Source: Ceratotherium simum simum (taxonomy: Eukaryota; Chordata; Mammalia; Perissodactyla; Rhinocerotidae). From it: a stretch of DNA of 64,000 nt. The DNA lies in assembly GCF_000283155.1 (NCBI RefSeq), contig NW_004454163.1, positions 21,884,387 through 21,948,386 of the forward strand. Reading direction: 5' to 3'. The notes beneath the pieces are model-generated. The model saw nothing but the letters and a program-made list of their open reading frames with translations. It did not search any database and was not told the origin of the DNA. Shown here piece after piece: positions 23,773 to 36,639 of this stretch; within the stretch, counting starts at the first letter, position 1; the number at the start of each line of letters is the position of its first letter. The position numbers were made by a program, and so were the translations under genes.

Positions 23773-25494
23773 TTCTTTCTTCTTTCTTTTTATCATCTCT
23801 TCTTCTGATTGTAAATATGTGTGGAGAGAATTATTTTCATCAAATGATAATAAAAGTTATTTCTTGGTAGTAGTATGTGGGTAATTAGTTTTAACTCCCC
23901 ATTAACCCTCTGTTCTGATAACTTTGGTTATGTTATATATAACAAACGTTATGTATTTTTGTTGTTCATTCTAACAAAATTTAGTCTATATAGCTCTACT
24001 TGCGGGTTTTACTTAATCCACCTCAAAGAAAGAAAAAAAGAAGCATACTCGATTATAACATGCTAGTAAAAATTACAGGCACACCTTTGAGCTTGGGCGT
24101 TAGTAGCAGTTGGTTGTGATGAGATCCTGAGGGAGGTATTTGGGAGTTTCAGTATCTTTTCTCTTTAGAACAGTACTCTTTTACATTATAATTATGTGAA
24201 AAGCACTGGATATTTATGTACAGACATATATAATGTTTGGTAGGAAGAGGCTCCTCAAATAGAATGATTTGTCATTACACACACGTGAACCTCTGTGCTT
24301 AAAAATAGCTATTTATGTTTATCACACACTTTTCATCTGTTACGTACTTGAAGATACTGACACTATCCTTGATTTTAAACTCTTTCCTCTGCCTTGAAAT
24401 GGATTTGAAATGAGATTTTAATATGGCTTCCCTTTTCCTTGCCTCAAAGCTTTCGCTTACTTTTAACCCTTTCTACTCTGCATGCCATTGACTTGCTGTT
24501 AGAATTCTCTAATTCTCTTGCATAAAATTCTCTCTGCCTTCCGGGCCCAGCCCTGAAATGGCCAGAGCAGGTGGGCCAGCTCCCTCTCTCTCTTCTGAGT
24601 CCAGCAGGATTCTCCTCTCATTATCTTTAACAGGAGAACAGAGTGGTGGATTAACTGCATAGGTAGCTGTGAAAAACAAGAAGAGACCCAGTCCCCACAA
24701 CATTTCCAATGAAGCTGCGAGACTCCTGTGAGGTGGAGAATATTTGTATGTTGTGGTCATGGGACCCTGCATGACTTACAGGCCTTTGGGGAATTCTGTA
24801 TTCATTTTTATTAACTTTAATTATAGGAGCACTGTAAAATTTTCTCATTCTGTGTTGCGTGAAAAATGCAGAAGTTAATTGCTCCTGACATTTAATTGGT
24901 TTATGCTTCTCTCTAACACAATCTTGTACTGCAAGAGACAGAGAAATCTAGTTGGCATGTTTCTGCGATTGCCAAGGATTATATACCAAGAAATTAGTCT
25001 TTTCGTTAGTTCTAGCAGTGAATTACAAATGCAATTTCAGAAGTGTGGGGAGAGAAATAAAATCTGTGAGTCTACATTCTGCATATGCTAAAAGACTGAC
25101 AAGGTCTTCCCCGAAAGCTTTGTCTGACTTTGCCAGAATAGCTGAGGATTTTCCATTATCATTGTACAGGTTTAAAAATGTCATCTTTTTATACCTTTGT
25201 GTACATGTCAGGTTGTTTACAGCCCTGTTACAAGCCATATGGACCCTTCATAACTTTTTCATATATTTTTTCAGATATCATCTCCTCTGGCATAAAAAGC
25301 ATAGGGTACCTGGCTGTTACCAATTATAATATGTGATGGCTTGAGGAAGATGGATTTCAGCGTGGCACAGTGCCTCTGATTTCAGGAGTAGTGAGAATCT
25401 CTGGAAAGCATCCATCTCCTGTGATGTGTTCTGAGCTCCAAGGGAGAAAATGATAAGCAAAATACAAAAAGCCAATGCTAATTTCCATTTGACA
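23773..25494. other. AT-rich noncoding stretch
   Basis: Frames up to 125 codons (24952-25329, plus strand) have no domain and no supporting splice context. No named repeat seen. Confidence 0.45.
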
Positions 25495-25695
25495 CACAAT
25501 TATGGAACACGTACCACGCACAAGACACTGTGCCAGCATCAAGGGGTGTGCCAAGATGAAGGTGGCAGGCACTTTGCCCTCAAAGAGTTTGTAATCTAGA
25601 GGGAGGGATGGCCTTGTAAATGGTAACTAAATGCAAGGTAGACTGGTAAGTGCATAAAGTTGAGGCAGCACAGAGGGAGAGATGATTGAAAATAT
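25495..25695 (-). mobile_element. L2 LINE fragment, minus strand
   Basis: Clear reverse-complement L2 3' region: acacgtaccacgcacaagac, actgtgccagcatcaagg, tttgccctcaaagagtttg, taatctagagggagggatg, then aagtgcataaagttgagg. Confidence 0.7.
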
Positions 25696-26199
25696 CAAGA
25701 GAGAGGTGGTTAGCAAGACTGTATGGTCCTCCCACATTGGAAGATAGAACTGAACTGCAGTGTAGGGACAGCTCTTTGAAATGTAAAGCCTGCCTTAGGA
25801 AGAAGCAGCCCTGTCTGCATCTTCTCTCCTCAGTTCTTCCCTTCTAGGTTTTGGAGTGCTCCAGAAAATTGATTAAGGGAATATAAACAAAAACAAAATG
25901 TCAGATGCTATTCTTTATTCCGCTTGTTCCAGGACCTGAAAATTGTTCAAAAACAAATAAATGAAAAGATTGTCAGAGGCTGAGCACACTTGTCCAAGTC
26001 TTTTTCCTTTATTTTATTCATTAAATACTCTGTGGAGTAGTAATCACAATACTGCAAGATTAAGGAAGACGAGAAAAGTCCTAAATTCATCTGCCATTAG
26101 TTCCTTAATAAATGCAAGAATGCCACTGATGTCTCCTGAGAATGTAGTTCCTTTCCATCTTGATCTAATGGAGGTCATTGGATTTCATAAATAAAACAA

Positions 26200-26560
26200 A
26201 TGGATAAACAATAAATATTGGAATGCCTGCTGTAGACAGGCACGGTAGAGATAATTACACTAGTACAAGTTGTGTCTTTGAGGCTGGAGCAGGCTGAGTG
26301 GCACATCTCTCTGGGGTTACATAGAGACAAAAGGCTTGTTATGGCTGAATAGAACAAGAGGAAGCTTATGCACAACTATCTGGGAGGGCATTTCCAAATG
26401 GAGCAAAGATGCCTGAAGTAGGAGGCAGGCCCAGGTTTTGGTCAGGGTTGATGAGGACAGAATGCTGAGTCAAAGCACCAAGGGGAAGATATCACAGAGG
26501 TTGGGGAACATGGTCTAGAGTGGGAGAGTCAAGAGGAACAGAGTACAGAGCAAGACCCAG
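26200..26560 (-). mobile_element. Possible L2 LINE fragment, minus strand
   Basis: A weak match: caataaatattggaatgcc near the start and ctgggagggcatttccaaat later, in the order expected for reverse-complement L2. Could be coincidental. Confidence 0.3.
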
Positions 26561-26724
26561 AACTGGCATACAACTGAAGAGTCCTGGTCTCCAGACGCAA
26601 GGTGAGCCCTGCTATGCTACTGTTCAGAATGCTCAGACTGTGCATGCAAGGATGTGCAGGCTCCTTAGAGGTACAACGCCAGGCAGGTCACATAATCCTT
26701 ATTCTTAAACAGCTTATCTAGATG

Positions 26725-26845
26725 TATGGACCATGGTTCCCCTGCATGAGAATACCAAGATGCTTCTTAAAAAAGCATCCAGGTCTGACTGTGATCCTTG
26801 GAATGGAATTTTGGACAACCTCCTTGGGTGAATCTTAAGGATTCT
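26725..26845 (+). mobile_element. MER5-group MITE fragment
   Basis: Degenerate MER5 body: ggaccatggttcccctgcatg, gcttcttaaaaaagcatcc, then cttaaggattctaatgtttg. Terminal ends not preserved. Confidence 0.4.
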
Positions 26846-27094
26846 AATGTTTGAATCTCTCATTTAGATCATCAGATAAAATGAACACATGAAAATCAAT
26901 GACCCAGACAAGGCTAGAAATACTACATGAGAAATGATTAGACCAGATAGTAATTCAGTAAGAATTCGGAAGAAATAAAGACGAATTGAAGCTGAAGAGG
27001 TCAGAGCACATTTTGAAAGATGTGCAGAATTGTGTTCAGTGAAGAAGCGAGAGCATTCTTTGTGGGAGAAATGGCCTAAAATGAAGACCCTTAG

Positions 27095-27325
27095 GGAGAA
27101 GTCAATGTGGCTTAATGGAAAAGGCCATGAACTTTGAAGTTTGAATCCCACTCCAGCCATTTCCTATTTATATAAACTTTGACAAGTTAACCATTCTGAA
27201 TCTCTATTTTCTCATTTGGAAAATGGGACCAATAAGAGCTGTTTTCTAAGGTTATTGTAAAGATTAAATGTAACATGAAAACCATCTAGTTCTTAGTAAG
27301 TACTCAATATTTGCAATTTCCTCCA
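27095..27325 (+). mobile_element. MIR SINE
   Basis: Nearly full-length plus-strand MIR: gtggcttaatggaaaaggcc (head), agtttgaatcccactccagc, ctttgacaagttaacc, ctattttctcatttgg, aaaatgggaccaataag, and agtaagtactcaatatttgc at the 3' end. Confidence 0.8.
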
Positions 27326-27552
27326 CACTGAAGACTAATATTCTATTATATATTTCAACACGGTTTAGTTATATCCACCTGCTTTTGAAAAGTAAAATAT
27401 CAATGATTCCCTAAAGGTGAGGCTTAGAGAGCCCAGACAAAGTGGGTGAAATTAGGCTTAAAGAGGTTTAAAGAGGATTGAGATTAGGAGGGAGTGGGTT
27501 GGAATCTGATATGGGCAAAATAAATGTGATGTAGATGTTTAAAAGTAAATCA

Positions 27553-27782
27553 GAAATTAAAGACTCGGGGCCAGCCCCATGGTGTAGTGGTTAAGTTCAG
27601 AACTCTCTGCTTTGGTGGCCTGGGTTCACGGGTTCAGATTTTGGACATGGACCTACAACCACTCGTCAGCCATGCTGTGGCAGTGACCCACATACAAAAT
27701 AGAGGAAGATTGGCACAGATGTTAGCTCAGGGTTAATTTTCCTCAAGCCAAAAATAAAAACAAAAAAGGAAATTAAAGACTC
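27553..27782 (+). mobile_element. ERE SINE, older variant, with 14-bp target duplication
   Basis: Body 27567-27768, flanked by gaaattaaagactc at 27553-27566 and 27769-27782. The head is ggggccagccccatggtg and the tRNA-like part has a degenerate B box (gggttcagatttt). The tail is gttagctcagggttaatt then aaaaataaaaacaaaaaa. It has fewer CpGs than the young copies and lacks the cagcaactagaagg body, so it belongs to a different, probably older, ERE subfamily. Confidence 0.9.
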
Positions 27783-28195
27783 TGATTCAGATCAGTTCAT
27801 GGTCAGTGTGACAGAATCGCAAGCCCAGAAGTCAGTGAATTCAGGACCTTGGTGTCGTTACACTTATTAAGTTGTGTTTTCATATTGAATAGTGACTCTC
27901 TTCGATAGTGCAATGGATATACCTCTAATATTAGTGCTATGCTGTGAAATGAGGGAAAAAACACAATAGTTATTGAAACCATACTGTTTCTGTCTCGTAA
28001 ATTTCATGTTCTTGTGAGCTACCATAGCTTTTCAATTTAAATGCTGAAGCAGATAGCCTGTAAAAGGAAGAAGGGAAGGGAGAGCAGACATTCTTCTCAG
28101 GAACAATGTAGTCAAGTACACCAAGTGGCCCGGCACAGAAAACAGGAAATAGTGCTGATGGTGGGTGGCTGCCATTTTTGCTGTTGGGGGTAGAG
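27783..28195. other. Noncoding stretch, nothing recognised
   Basis: No coding frame and no named repeat. Confidence 0.5.
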
Positions 28196-28570
28196 GACTG
28201 TAGGTCTGGCTACATTCCTAGTGATGGCTGTGCATAGCGGACTATGAGGAGTGGCTCTTACAGCTCCCTTCCTTTAAGGCCCGTCACTAAATGTGAGAAC
28301 AGTGGAGGTTCCCAGAGTCCAGGTGCCCAAAGTCCCTTTGTTGTAATCCCTGTCCCAGCCCCTGGGCTCACTGCTGCTGCCCCCATCCTAACTCTTTCAA
28401 GGGCTGGTCTTTCTCTTGAGGCCTGGTGTCTTTTTGGCACAGAGCATTGCATCTGCTGCATTTCCTTAGAGCCCCCCGTGACAGAGGAAAGGGAATCAGC
28501 GGGTCTTGGCGCTTGGGGCTTTATTGAATTTGTTTTCAAGAGTTACCTAGTGGTTCTGGCATGAGAAACA
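28196..28570. other. GC-richer unassigned block
   Basis: Clearly less AT-rich than its surroundings. It gives opposed short frames (106 codons plus, 93 codons minus) over the same bases, which is usual for GC-rich noncoding DNA. No known protein motif and no LTR hallmark that I can defend. It could be an old LTR or unique sequence. Confidence 0.35.
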
Positions 28571-29854
28571 TTCTTGATTAATCCCCCAGATTGATGGTCT
28601 CAGGTGTTTGTCAAGAACAGGAGAGGGAGATCAACAGAATGATGAAGTTTTTCATTTAATCCTGTAGAGCACCTTTCTTCATCTCCCACCTGCCTGATGG
28701 CCCCTGCACTCCTTGTGGTGCCCTTACACTAACCCAATTGCCCAAGGCCTCACTGGTGTCCCCAGGAGACCCTGCCATCCATGATACTGCTGAGTATTTC
28801 AGACCATTCTGAAATATCTTCTCCCCATCAAGTTTTAACAAATTTGTCTTAGCACAATTTCTTTTTCATTACAGAAAACTTTAGAAAATAGGAAAATCTT
28901 CATCAACATGCATATGACATATTTCTTATTTCAATCTTAATTTTTATTTGTAATTAAAAGGCAGCAAGGAATAAACAAAAATAGAGAGAATGAATAAATG
29001 AATAAATAGACAAAAATTACAAATGAATGTTTGATTTCATCTCCTTAAGGTCCTGCTAAGTGGTTGATTGCTTAATCTGAGAAAACCATTCACATCATTA
29101 TGGCTGACAATATCCTAGTGCATTTTCCCTAAAAGATGCAGAAATAATTCTGAGTCTTGTGACAATATCAAATGTAGAGATATTTTTCACGTTGTTGGAA
29201 CTTAGTCCCCTTAAAATCAGACCTGTCCACCCTGTTTTATTGTCTCAAATGTCCACAACATGGCCCAGAGCGGCAGCTGCACCATTTCCCCCTCTATCCT
29301 CCTCTTCACACTTCATCTGCAAGATGGTAGTTGGGAAAGTGGTACTTATTGCTGGAGTAAGGAAGGATGTACAACCTGAAATAAGCATTCCTAGTAACGT
29401 TGCTCACACTCATCCCAGGATGACACAAAGACGTTCTTACCAGATGCACAATTCAGACAAGTGCTGTGTAAAGATGGGGGAGAATAGCTGGGGGCCAGGT
29501 AGAAGAGAGAAAAAAGGCATTGGGGTGAGTTAATAACTAGAGCAATGTGGATATCCTGTAAAGCAGAGTATGTGAAGAAGTTATAGATGAGTCCAGGGAA
29601 GGGAGCAGATACAAGAGCTATAAGAATGAGGGAAGTCAGTCAATAGCCAATTCCAGACTAGTCTGTTTTCTAGTGCTTCTCTTCGCCACAGTTTGGAGTG
29701 CTTGCCCAGCTGGTAGCAGGACCTTAAATTTGCAGACCTATGTTAGATAAAACAGAGTTGAGCCGAGCCTCCTAATGACGTTAATTTATTTAACAAGCTG
29801 AGTCAGAAAAGCGACAACTCGTCTTGATCCTGTAACTCCCTTTTCTAGGACACA
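28571..29854. other. Noncoding stretch, nothing recognised
   Basis: A 124-codon plus-strand frame at 29159-29533 has no domain, and its neighbours give no splice support. A-rich segment near 28960-29020. No named repeat. Confidence 0.45.
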
Positions 29855-30200
29855 TGGATTCATTCCTTCATTTATTCCATTAGAAAATATGTATATGGTA
29901 CTTACTACGTCCCAGACTCTATATTAGATTCTATGGGAAAAGGGAGGATAAATGATATGGTCCCGCCTATAAGTGGCTAACAATCCTTGATGAAAAAAGG
30001 GAAAAAACATGCCCAAAGAACCTTTACAGGGCATTATAGGCTGTGTCAACAAGCAGTGCCGAAACTCAATGCTGGACGAGTCCATCAGAAGAGATGTTTT
30101 CAGACTGCGGGTATCTGGAAAGTCTTCATAGGGTGCTGGGATTTAAGCCTTGGCTCTGACGGATGGGAAGGAATTCTGGGCAGATCTGACGCCTGGGTCA
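29855..30200 (-). mobile_element. Probable L2 LINE fragment, minus strand
   Basis: Starts with ttcattccttcatttattcc, then ggtacttactacgtcccag, and tggtcccgcctataagtgg, in the order of reverse-complement L2. The later part is more doubtful. Confidence 0.5.
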
Positions 30201-30989
30201 TAAAGCGTTTGGATCCCCTGCCTCCTATCCTTGTCTGGTGCATACATCAGCCTTAAGCCTCTTGACTACACAGACCTTTAAGCTTCCAGTACATGAAGGC
30301 AGAAGATGAAATGGCTGAGATGAAGTCTGCAGAGCTCCTTCTGCTTCACATTCCCTCATGATGTTTTTTTCCTGTCAGAAAAGAAAACATAAATCCATTC
30401 TGTCAGTGGACAGAGAGGGAACGAGAGAGCAAATTCTGGTTAAAAAATGACAATTAGTTTCTGTTCATACATATGTGCTATGGATTGTTTTCAAATCAAA
30501 CTGCTGAAATCTATCTTCAGCTGTTGAGGTTTATAGCATTGATGAGTAAGAGCTGCTTTTAAAAGGAAAAAAATAATACACAGCAGGGAAGTTAAAGTGA
30601 AATGTATTTTGGGACTGAAGCACGTTTCTTGAACATGGTTAAATTGAGACCTTCTTTTTTAATCTTTAAAAAGATAACTTTTTGAAGACAATAACATGTC
30701 ATGAGTTAAAAATAAGCCTCTGGTAATGCTGTGAATGACAAGAAGTTTTTCCAAGACCCTTTCTCCTCCAAGACTTGTTTCTTATTCACTCTTTCTATAA
30801 CAACCAGGATGTGGCTCGGTGGGTGGTGAGAGTTCAGTAGATTCTTGTTCTGGGCTCCTTTGTGTATGTTGATGAACTTTTATGTGTATGTAAATCTGTT
30901 TACTCATTTTATTAAGTTTTTAATTGGATTTGAGTTGCACTGGCGTCCATTCTAGACAAATTGGCTTCACTACGAAGTATTATATTAAA
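30201..30989. other. Noncoding stretch, nothing recognised
   Basis: No frame of interest, no named repeat. Confidence 0.5.
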
Positions 30990-31195
30990 GGCTTCCATTT
31001 ATTAAGCACTCACTGTGCATCAGATAGTGTGCTAAATGTTATATTGCTTAACCCTTTGTGCTAGGTAGTATTAGTACCAGTTTACAGATAAGGCAAGGAG
31101 ATCAGTGTTGGGGATGGGGGATGGAGCTGGGCCATTTGCCTGGGCCCCAGAGCTAGTAACACAGCAGTGACCAGAACCAACATCTTTCTAACTCT
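30990..31195 (-). mobile_element. MIR SINE, minus strand
   Basis: Minus-strand MIR: ccatttattaagcactcac, gtgtgctaaatgttatattg, gtattagtaccagtttacag, ataaggcaagg, then ccagagctagtaacacagc. Nearly complete. Confidence 0.75.
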
Positions 31196-31210
31196 AAAGT
31201 TCATGTTAAG

Positions 31211-31509
31211 GGCCGACCCTGTGGCTTAGCGGTTAAGTGCATGCACTTCGCTACTGGCAGCCTGGGTTCAGATCCCGGGCGCGCACTGAAGCACCGCTTT
31301 TCCAGCCATGCTACGGCCGCGTCCCACAGACAGCAACTAGAAGGATGTGCAACTACGACATACAACTCTCTACCGGGGCTTTGGGGAAAAAAAAGGAAGA
31401 GGATTGGCAATAGACGTTAGCTCAGAACTGGTCGTCCTCAGCAAAAAGAGGAGGATTAGCATGGATGTTAGCTCAGGGCTGATCTTCCTCACAAAAAAAA
31501 AAAAAAAAA
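31211..31509 (+). mobile_element. ERE SINE, long form
   Basis: Head ggccgaccctgtggcttagc, B box GGTTCAGATCC at 31265-31275, body with cagcaactagaaggatgtg, then two tail modules each built on gttagctcag and cttcctc (the first diverged), and a poly-A of 18. About 299 bp. I found no clear target duplication, so an edge may have been altered. Short frames on both strands here are shadows of the SINE. Confidence 0.9.
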
Positions 31510-32604
31510 GAATGCCAGCTTTAAAAAAAAACAATGTCCCCAACCACTACACCATACTGTCTCACATTACTCCTTCCAATCTCTATCCCCTCTCCCCTAA
31601 GGAACAAAGTTTGTAGGGGAAACACGAGTGTCAAACAGGAAAATCTATGAATTGTTTCAAGTATGTTTAGTGCATATTTTAAAGAATACCTATGCAGGGA
31701 AGTAGGGTATGGTTTTTCTCTCAATGTTTTCCAAATTCAGATATGGATAACATGTTTTGAGCCACATAGGTGTTAGTGGTAGACCCAAAGTGTGCCGTGA
31801 TGAGTTCTAATCTAACACTCCAACGAGGCGATAGGGTCTACCTAGATCCTATTCAAGAAATGGCCACACTGCTTCTAAATCTCACAAAGCCCTTAGCAAG
31901 TTACACCTGTCAATTCATAGTGGGAGACTAGGTGGGTGGGGAAATTGGAAACCTGGAGTGGACCATCTGAATGGAATTCAGTCTAGACCAGCAAGTGGAA
32001 AGCTTCCTTCTATACATCAAACCTAAAATTATTGCTAAAGTATCATATTTATTTTTTATTTCTTTCCATTTTTTTCTCATGCATCTCCCATTATCTCTCT
32101 TATTTCCTGTTATTCTTTTATTCCCCATATTTTCCCACCACTTGTTGGATAGTGCTGATATGTCTAGATGTTTCCTATATCAGAAAATTAATAGTCCACA
32201 GTAGCTTAAACTATGTTACAAAATAATATACTAGCAAAATGCATGCAGTTCTGATGTTGCTTGTCAGTTTCTTCCCAATGAGGTATTGATGAAATAGGTA
32301 GCCAGGTGTGGGTAAGCTGGGGTCCCTTTTCTGTGTCTGCTTATTCTGTCATCATCCTCAGATGGATCTCTGAATGTTCCAGGGCTCTAAGTCTCATGAT
32401 AATCCATGCCTCCCAGTGTTAGACTGTCCCCTTTCCTAAATCAGAGCTAATGACTGAATTGTAGCGAGTTCCAGTTGGTGTCTGCAGTGATTCAAGTTTG
32501 GTGCTATAATGCAAAGACTTTTGGCCTCAACTATGCCATATACCATTAGCAGGTTCTATTTTCCATTGCACGTATGTTTATATGATGAGAATGCTGTGAT
32601 TATC
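31510..32604. other. AT-rich noncoding stretch
   Basis: Frames up to 77 codons in pyrimidine-rich sequence. No named repeat. Confidence 0.5.
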
Positions 32605-32805
32605 TCAGACTTTGGAGGTAAATAGACTGAGTTTGAATTCCAGCTCCATTGGATAGCAATTATGTCACTTTGGCTTATGGTGCCTAACGTCCTCATACAT
32701 AAAAGAGAGAGAATACTTATCTCCCATGGTCGTTGGAAGAATTTAATAAATGTTTATTGCTAATGCACATACAGTATAGTCAATAAAGGTTAATGTTCTC
32801 CATCA
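32605..32805 (+). mobile_element. MIR SINE
   Basis: Plus-strand MIR: gagtttgaattccagctcc, tatgtcactttggcttatgg, catacataaaagagagagaat, and gaatttaataaatgtttattg. Diverged but in family order. Confidence 0.65.
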
Positions 32806-33751
32806 CCATTGTGGCTTCCTAGTTCCTGATCAAATGTTACCCTAAACATTGTCTTAATGACTTCACAACTTGTGATCTCAGTGGAGTTCTTCTCTTTAAC
32901 TGTTTCATACTCACATAGAAGCATTCAACAATTCCTATTTTTCAGATTCGTCTTAGAGATCATCTAGGACTAGATTTGAGCTTAAAATATAATTTTGAAA
33001 CAGCTTTTAATGAGCAGCATGTCAGCCTGATCATAGCATTTATACGCCCCATGGTGTTGGTAAAAAGCTGTGTTCTCCAGCCCATCATGTAAACCACATT
33101 CATTTCCCTTGCAAGAGCAGAGAATAAAGTGGTGAAGCTCCTTACTAAAAGCTTGCTCTATTACCAGGATTTTTTTTTTCATATCACTTACTCCAATTTG
33201 TCAGCTTGAGCTGAAGCTGGGCCCCAGTTGACATCTTTGAGAATCTTCTTTACCCCTTTGTAAACCTGAACATAAAGGTAATGGTAGAATGGCCCAATGG
33301 GTATAAGGAACTTATTTAGACTGAAGTGATGAACAGCAAACACGGTCAGTTTTATTTATACCAAGAAGAGTCTATGTTTTCCAAGAAATAAATCCAGACA
33401 GGAAAGTGGATAGCTTTTCAAACAAATCAATAACCACCCCAGCAACTATCAACAAAAAATGTACAAGGCAAATGTCTATTTAATAGACCTGATAATGTCT
33501 AACATCCACTGATAATTCTGAGAAGGAAATTTTTGTTGGTGTTTTATTTAGTCTTTTTAGAGGATCCATGTTACCAACGTGTGAATAGATAAAGATCTGC
33601 AAATAGCTTGGTTCTTGTGCTATTTTATATTACATTTTCAAATGGCTTTTGGAATATAGCATTACTTCCCTGCTATCAGAGAAACTGAATTTGTGGATGA
33701 GGAACTACCTCTGACCATAATAACAAAAAGTCCATTATTGTTAAAAATAAT
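32806..33751. other. AT-rich noncoding stretch
   Basis: No coding frame, no named repeat. Confidence 0.5.
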
Positions 33752-33990
33752 AATTAAGGTTTAGTGAACACTTTCTATGTGTCAGGAACTATTCTAAATA
33801 CTTGATATGATTTACCTTACTTAATCCTGACAATAATCTTAAGATGTAGATGCTGTTTTTATTGACATTTTATTGAGAGGGAAACTGAGGTTCAAAAATT
33901 ATAGAATACGTTCAATATCATGATGCAAGTTAATAGTGAAGTTGGTACCATAATCTAGATTTAGTTCTCAGTCTAAGTTCTTAACTCTTT
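33752..33990 (-). mobile_element. MIR SINE, minus strand (first of a pair)
   Basis: Near full-length minus-strand MIR: gtttagtgaacactttctatg, aggaactattctaaatac, ttacttaatcctgacaat, gagagggaaactgagg, and taagttcttaactctttcac at the tRNA-like end. Confidence 0.8.
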
Positions 33991-34029
33991 CACTAAGTAC
34001 TTGCAACTGGGAGAGAAATTAGAGAGGAT

Positions 34030-34190
34030 CTAATATCACCTCCTCACTGTAACAAAGAGGAAACTAAAGCCCAGAGAACTGAAGTGATTTAAGATCACAC
34101 AGCTACCTAGTGACAAATCTAGGAGGAGAACTCAGATCCGCTGATGTCCCTTATGGTCAACATACCCCTTTCTCTTATACTACATCCAGG
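34030..34190 (-). mobile_element. MIR SINE, minus strand (second of a pair)
   Basis: Minus-strand MIR in the same orientation: gaggaaactaaagcccagag, gatttaagatcacacagc, tacctagtgacaaatc, ending ctcttatactacatcc. Confidence 0.75.
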
Positions 34191-34258
34191 GTTTTTTCTC
34201 CCTGTTCATTTTATGCTTATTTTTTTTAGAACAATTTTAAAATATTTTTAAGATAAAA

Positions 34259-34350
34259 AGGTAAAGAGAGAGAGGGAATGAGGGAGGTGGGAATGGAAGG
34301 AGAGACAGAATGAGAGAGAGAAGTAAGAAGTAAGAAAGGAAGAAAGATAA
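34259..34350 (+). repeat. Polypurine tract
   Basis: About 92 bp almost entirely of A and G on the plus strand, with only a few T's and a single C. It includes agagagagaggg, ggaaggagagacag and aagtaagaagtaag. Low-complexity sequence; such tracts can form triplex or slipped structures. Confidence 0.8.
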
Positions 34351-35949
34351 AATTCAGATTCAAGTCAGTTATATCAAACAAAATGTTGGGTTTACCGGGT
34401 GGAGGGCATGAGTCTGAGCCCTTTGACAGAGGTTCATGATGAGCCAGAGGATGTGTGGCTGCAGTTATTGAAGAGAAATACACTCTTTTTCTAAGACCTC
34501 ACCTGCTCTTGGGCATGATTCTTGTTGTAAGGAACAATATTTTCACTTACCGGTTAGTTCCCATAAGTCACCTGCTTACATCACAATGTGTTCACTCTGG
34601 TTTCTCCATCTTCTCATAGTTCACTGCCTTTTCTTCCTCCTAGAAATCAGAGAACGTAGAAACTGTTTGTTTTTTTCACATCTTATGAAGCACTCAAAAT
34701 ATTATCTCACATAGATAATACGGAACCAAGAGGCAAGCAATCCACCAAACCAGCTCTTGTTCATCCAAGTCATGTCTCTAGGACCTAATTGTCTTGGCTT
34801 CATTGCTCATGTCTTCATTCTCCTTGGCCTGGCATTTTGAATGCTGCTGTCCTTATCACTCTCTTTTTAAAATCTCCTTGCATTTCCATTTTGTCCTCTC
34901 TCTCCACATTCTCTTCCTCCTTCTTTAGTTCTACTTCCACCAAAGTTGCCTCTCTGCCTATTTATCAGCTCTCTAATTTCTTTCTCTGAGAACGTCCATT
35001 GCTGTCTTGCTTAATGGCAGATTGGTGAGCAGAATTGTGCTTAATAAAAATCATTTCCACAAATCTATTCTTTGACTCTTTCATATGAAGATTTCAGAGA
35101 ACGCGTTAGCAGTGTTAGTGCAGGAAAAGTCAAAAAAGAAATTTTCGTTTTGTGCCATAGTATGATTGATTAGCTGAAAATATAACAAAGATGTTTATTA
35201 TAATTAGGAGGGGAATTCAAAGTTTACAACATACATAGAAAGAATAGTCTTAGGCAGAGCTGAAGGGAGATGCACTTCCCTCAGAGAAGATTTTTGTTTT
35301 AATATGGAGGATGGAAACCCAATAACGATAAACTACACACCTGTTTTTAGAGTTTAATGAATGATTCAATCAAATGTGCTTTTAATTGAACAGTTTACTG
35401 ATGTAAATTATTATTGTAATCATTAGCCTTATTGTTACCAAACTATTGCAGAGTATAAACTTGGTACTAGGCGTTTTGTGGGAGACAGAGGAAGCTGTGG
35501 TAATTAATTATAATTTTAAAAATCTTTATTTCACTGAAATAAAGCACCAGGCAAACAAACTAACAAAAGACTCTGGCTCTTCAATCAGCAGATATGTTAT
35601 TAATCCAACTACGTTTTCTTTAACTCCTGGAAACACCTGAGGAATGCAAAGCAAATAATTGAACAATGGTGAATTTAACACTCTGGCTAGTAAATCTATA
35701 CATATGAACATGGTAGAAGCAATAGACTACCTGTGAAATACCCCTCAGCTGAACTGTTCATGTTTTAGAAGAGAAAATTATGCAGACAGATGAATACTTT
35801 TGTCCAATCTCTTTCTGCCATCATCACCAACTCCTATTCTCTCTTTGGTTCTTTAATTCTGCTATCCAAATGTCCCTGTGCATTTCCAAAATTTGTGCCC
35901 ATTTATACAGTACAAAGAGTGACTAATTTTTACCTGAGTCTTCATAACT
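34351..35949. other. AT-rich noncoding stretch
   Basis: Pyrimidine-rich at 34560-34990. No coding frame beyond 66 codons and no named repeat. Confidence 0.5.
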
Positions 35950-36210
35950 GTTTTTGAGGCTTATTTATTGAGTGCTTGTTAAGTACTAGGTACTGTGCTA
36001 AGCACTTTATACACATTATCTCATTACGTCTACTCGTCAACCTATATGTTAGGTGTTACTATCTCTATTTTGCAACGAGGAAACTGAGAGGCAGGTTAAA
36101 TAAATTGCTCAAAAACACACAACTAAGTGTGTGACAAAGCTGAGATTCACACTGAAGTATGTGTGAACCCACATCCGGTGCTCTTTTACTAGTGTACATT
36201 ACCCCTTAAT
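35950..36210 (-). mobile_element. MIR SINE, minus strand
   Basis: Full-length-looking minus-strand MIR: cttatttattgagtgcttg, actgtgctaagcactttat, acacattatctcattacg, gaggaaactgagaggcagg, and a tRNA-like end near ccacatccggtgctc. Confidence 0.85.
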
Positions 36211-36639
36211 TTTCCAAGAAATATCTGCTGCTTTTTAGGATGCTAACGCACTCTTAAAATTTGATATTAGAGAAGTAAGAGCGTATTAGTGAGTTTTCAC
36301 CATCAAAGTTGTTTTTTTAACTTCCTTTATTTGGCTGCGTGAACGCTTTCCGTATAATCAAATGAATTTACCATGGGTGTCTGTGAATTTATTTTTTATG
36401 TACCTGAAAAACACATATCCACATAAGGCTCCTCTGATCTGTTTTGATCAACTAAGCCTAATCTAAATCACAAGATAGCTGTGTTTTTAAATCTCTAATT
36501 TGAGAATATTGTTATTCCATCAGAATAACATTCATCCAAACAGAACCCCATTATGACAAAGCTTGATTTAGTTCTATCCAACTCCATGAGGCATTTGTTT
36601 ATTACCAGTAACTGTCATAGGTATGCTACAATATATATT

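Noticed and set aside
28244..28564. 106-codon frame as a small protein
   Set aside because: The opposite strand is open too, and no start context or conservation evidence is available.
31201..31410. Minus-strand frame sharing a peptide pattern with a frame at 50038-50226
   Set aside because: Both lie in ERE SINEs. The shared peptide reflects SINE sequence, not a gene family.
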